Part shown: one piece after another, positions 63,987-64,000 of the stretch | Numbering within the stretch: the first letter of the stretch is position 1 | Layout of the letters: every line of letters starts with the position of its first letter | Assembly (NCBI RefSeq): GCF_003173735.1 | Contig: NZ_CP029551.1 | Span: 3,062,001-3,126,000, forward strand | Length of the DNA: 64,000 nucleotides | Origin: Methylobacterium radiodurans | Lineage (GTDB): Bacteria; Pseudomonadota; Alphaproteobacteria; Rhizobiales; Beijerinckiaceae | Direction: 5' to 3' | Position numbers and translations under genes: made by a program | Notes under the pieces: generated by a model | What the model was told of the DNA's origin: nothing | Seen by the model: the letters and a program-made list of their open reading frames with translations, nothing else | Database searches by the model: none

Positions 63987-64000
63987 GTGACCAAGCCCGA
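63987..64000 (+). CDS. Start of a further gene, cut by window edge (possibly DUF3126)
   Basis: GTG at 63987 with GAGAGAGGAGACGAG upstream gives VTKPE... before the sequence ends. In Rhizobiales a short DUF3126 protein often follows cysE, and MTKPE suits its beginning, but five codons do not prove it. Confidence 0.4.

Overview
The window is chromosomal DNA of a very GC-rich (roughly 70% GC) alphaproteobacterium of the order Hyphomicrobiales (Rhizobiales). It most resembles Methylobacterium/Methylorubrum. This rests on gene content and order (recO-parC, clpS-clpA, secA divergent from a parvulin gene, ahcY followed by divL, tolQRAB), on alphaproteobacterial regulatory sites (CIRCE, an EcfG-type GGAAC-N16-CGTT promoter, a SahR-like palindrome), and on frequent GTG/TTG starts. 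I see no rRNA, tRNA, CRISPR array, prophage or intact insertion sequence. Nearly all long reading frames opposite the real genes are by-products of GC-rich codon usage.

Layout. 1-8.5 kb: a class II photolyase cut by the window edge, a candidate small RNA with a strong terminator, two orphan periplasmic binding proteins (TRAP and branched-chain amino-acid type), a small tyrosine phosphatase, a Wza-like export lipoprotein, gluconokinase overlapping a HAD phosphatase, and a lytic transglycosylase. 8.5-18 kb: an XRE/shikimate-kinase-like regulator of the BzdR/BoxR type behind a palindromic operator, recO-parC, unknown proteins, a 2OG-Fe(II) oxygenase and a YddA-type ABC exporter. 18-22.5 kb: Entner-Doudoroff genes edd and eda (separated by a palindromic repeat) and a periplasmic asparaginase. 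22.4-26 kb: groES-groEL under promoter plus CIRCE, and a CorA transporter. 26-34 kb: a membrane-anchored DegS/HtrA-like protease, a small exported protein whose N-terminus is encoded by a dispersed repeat, a membrane J-protein, a PBP5-type carboxypeptidase with a SPOR domain, and clpS-clpA. 34-40 kb: ergothioneine genes egtB-egtD, murI, ruvB and a metallophosphoesterase. 40-48.5 kb: a DUF4142 stress protein, panE, CsbD-type stress genes, ahcY, the atypical kinase divL (Tyr in place of the phospho-His) and an MFS exporter. 48.5-56.7 kb: DUF3592 protein, ybgC-tolQRAB without pal, kup and bioD. 56.7-64 kb: secA, a parvulin-type PpiC, ppx/gppA, cysE and the first codons of another gene.

Functional links. 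Gluconokinase makes 6-phosphogluconate for edd/eda. ClpS delivers N-degron substrates to ClpA. GroES/GroEL, the HtrA-like protease and SecA form a protein-quality and export group. The Tol proteins, lytic transglycosylase, DacC-SPOR and MurI act on the envelope. DivL belongs to the CckA-CtrA cell-cycle pathway.

The most unusual material is non-coding: (1) a family of palindromic repeats with compensated stems, one copy read in frame in a signal-peptide gene; (2) two operator-like palindromes placed over the -35 and -10 of edd, centred 31 bp apart; (3) an AT-rich 122-bp segment bounded by inverted repeats and ending in a terminator-like hairpin; (4) an orphan sRNA candidate. No clearly new multi-gene system is visible.
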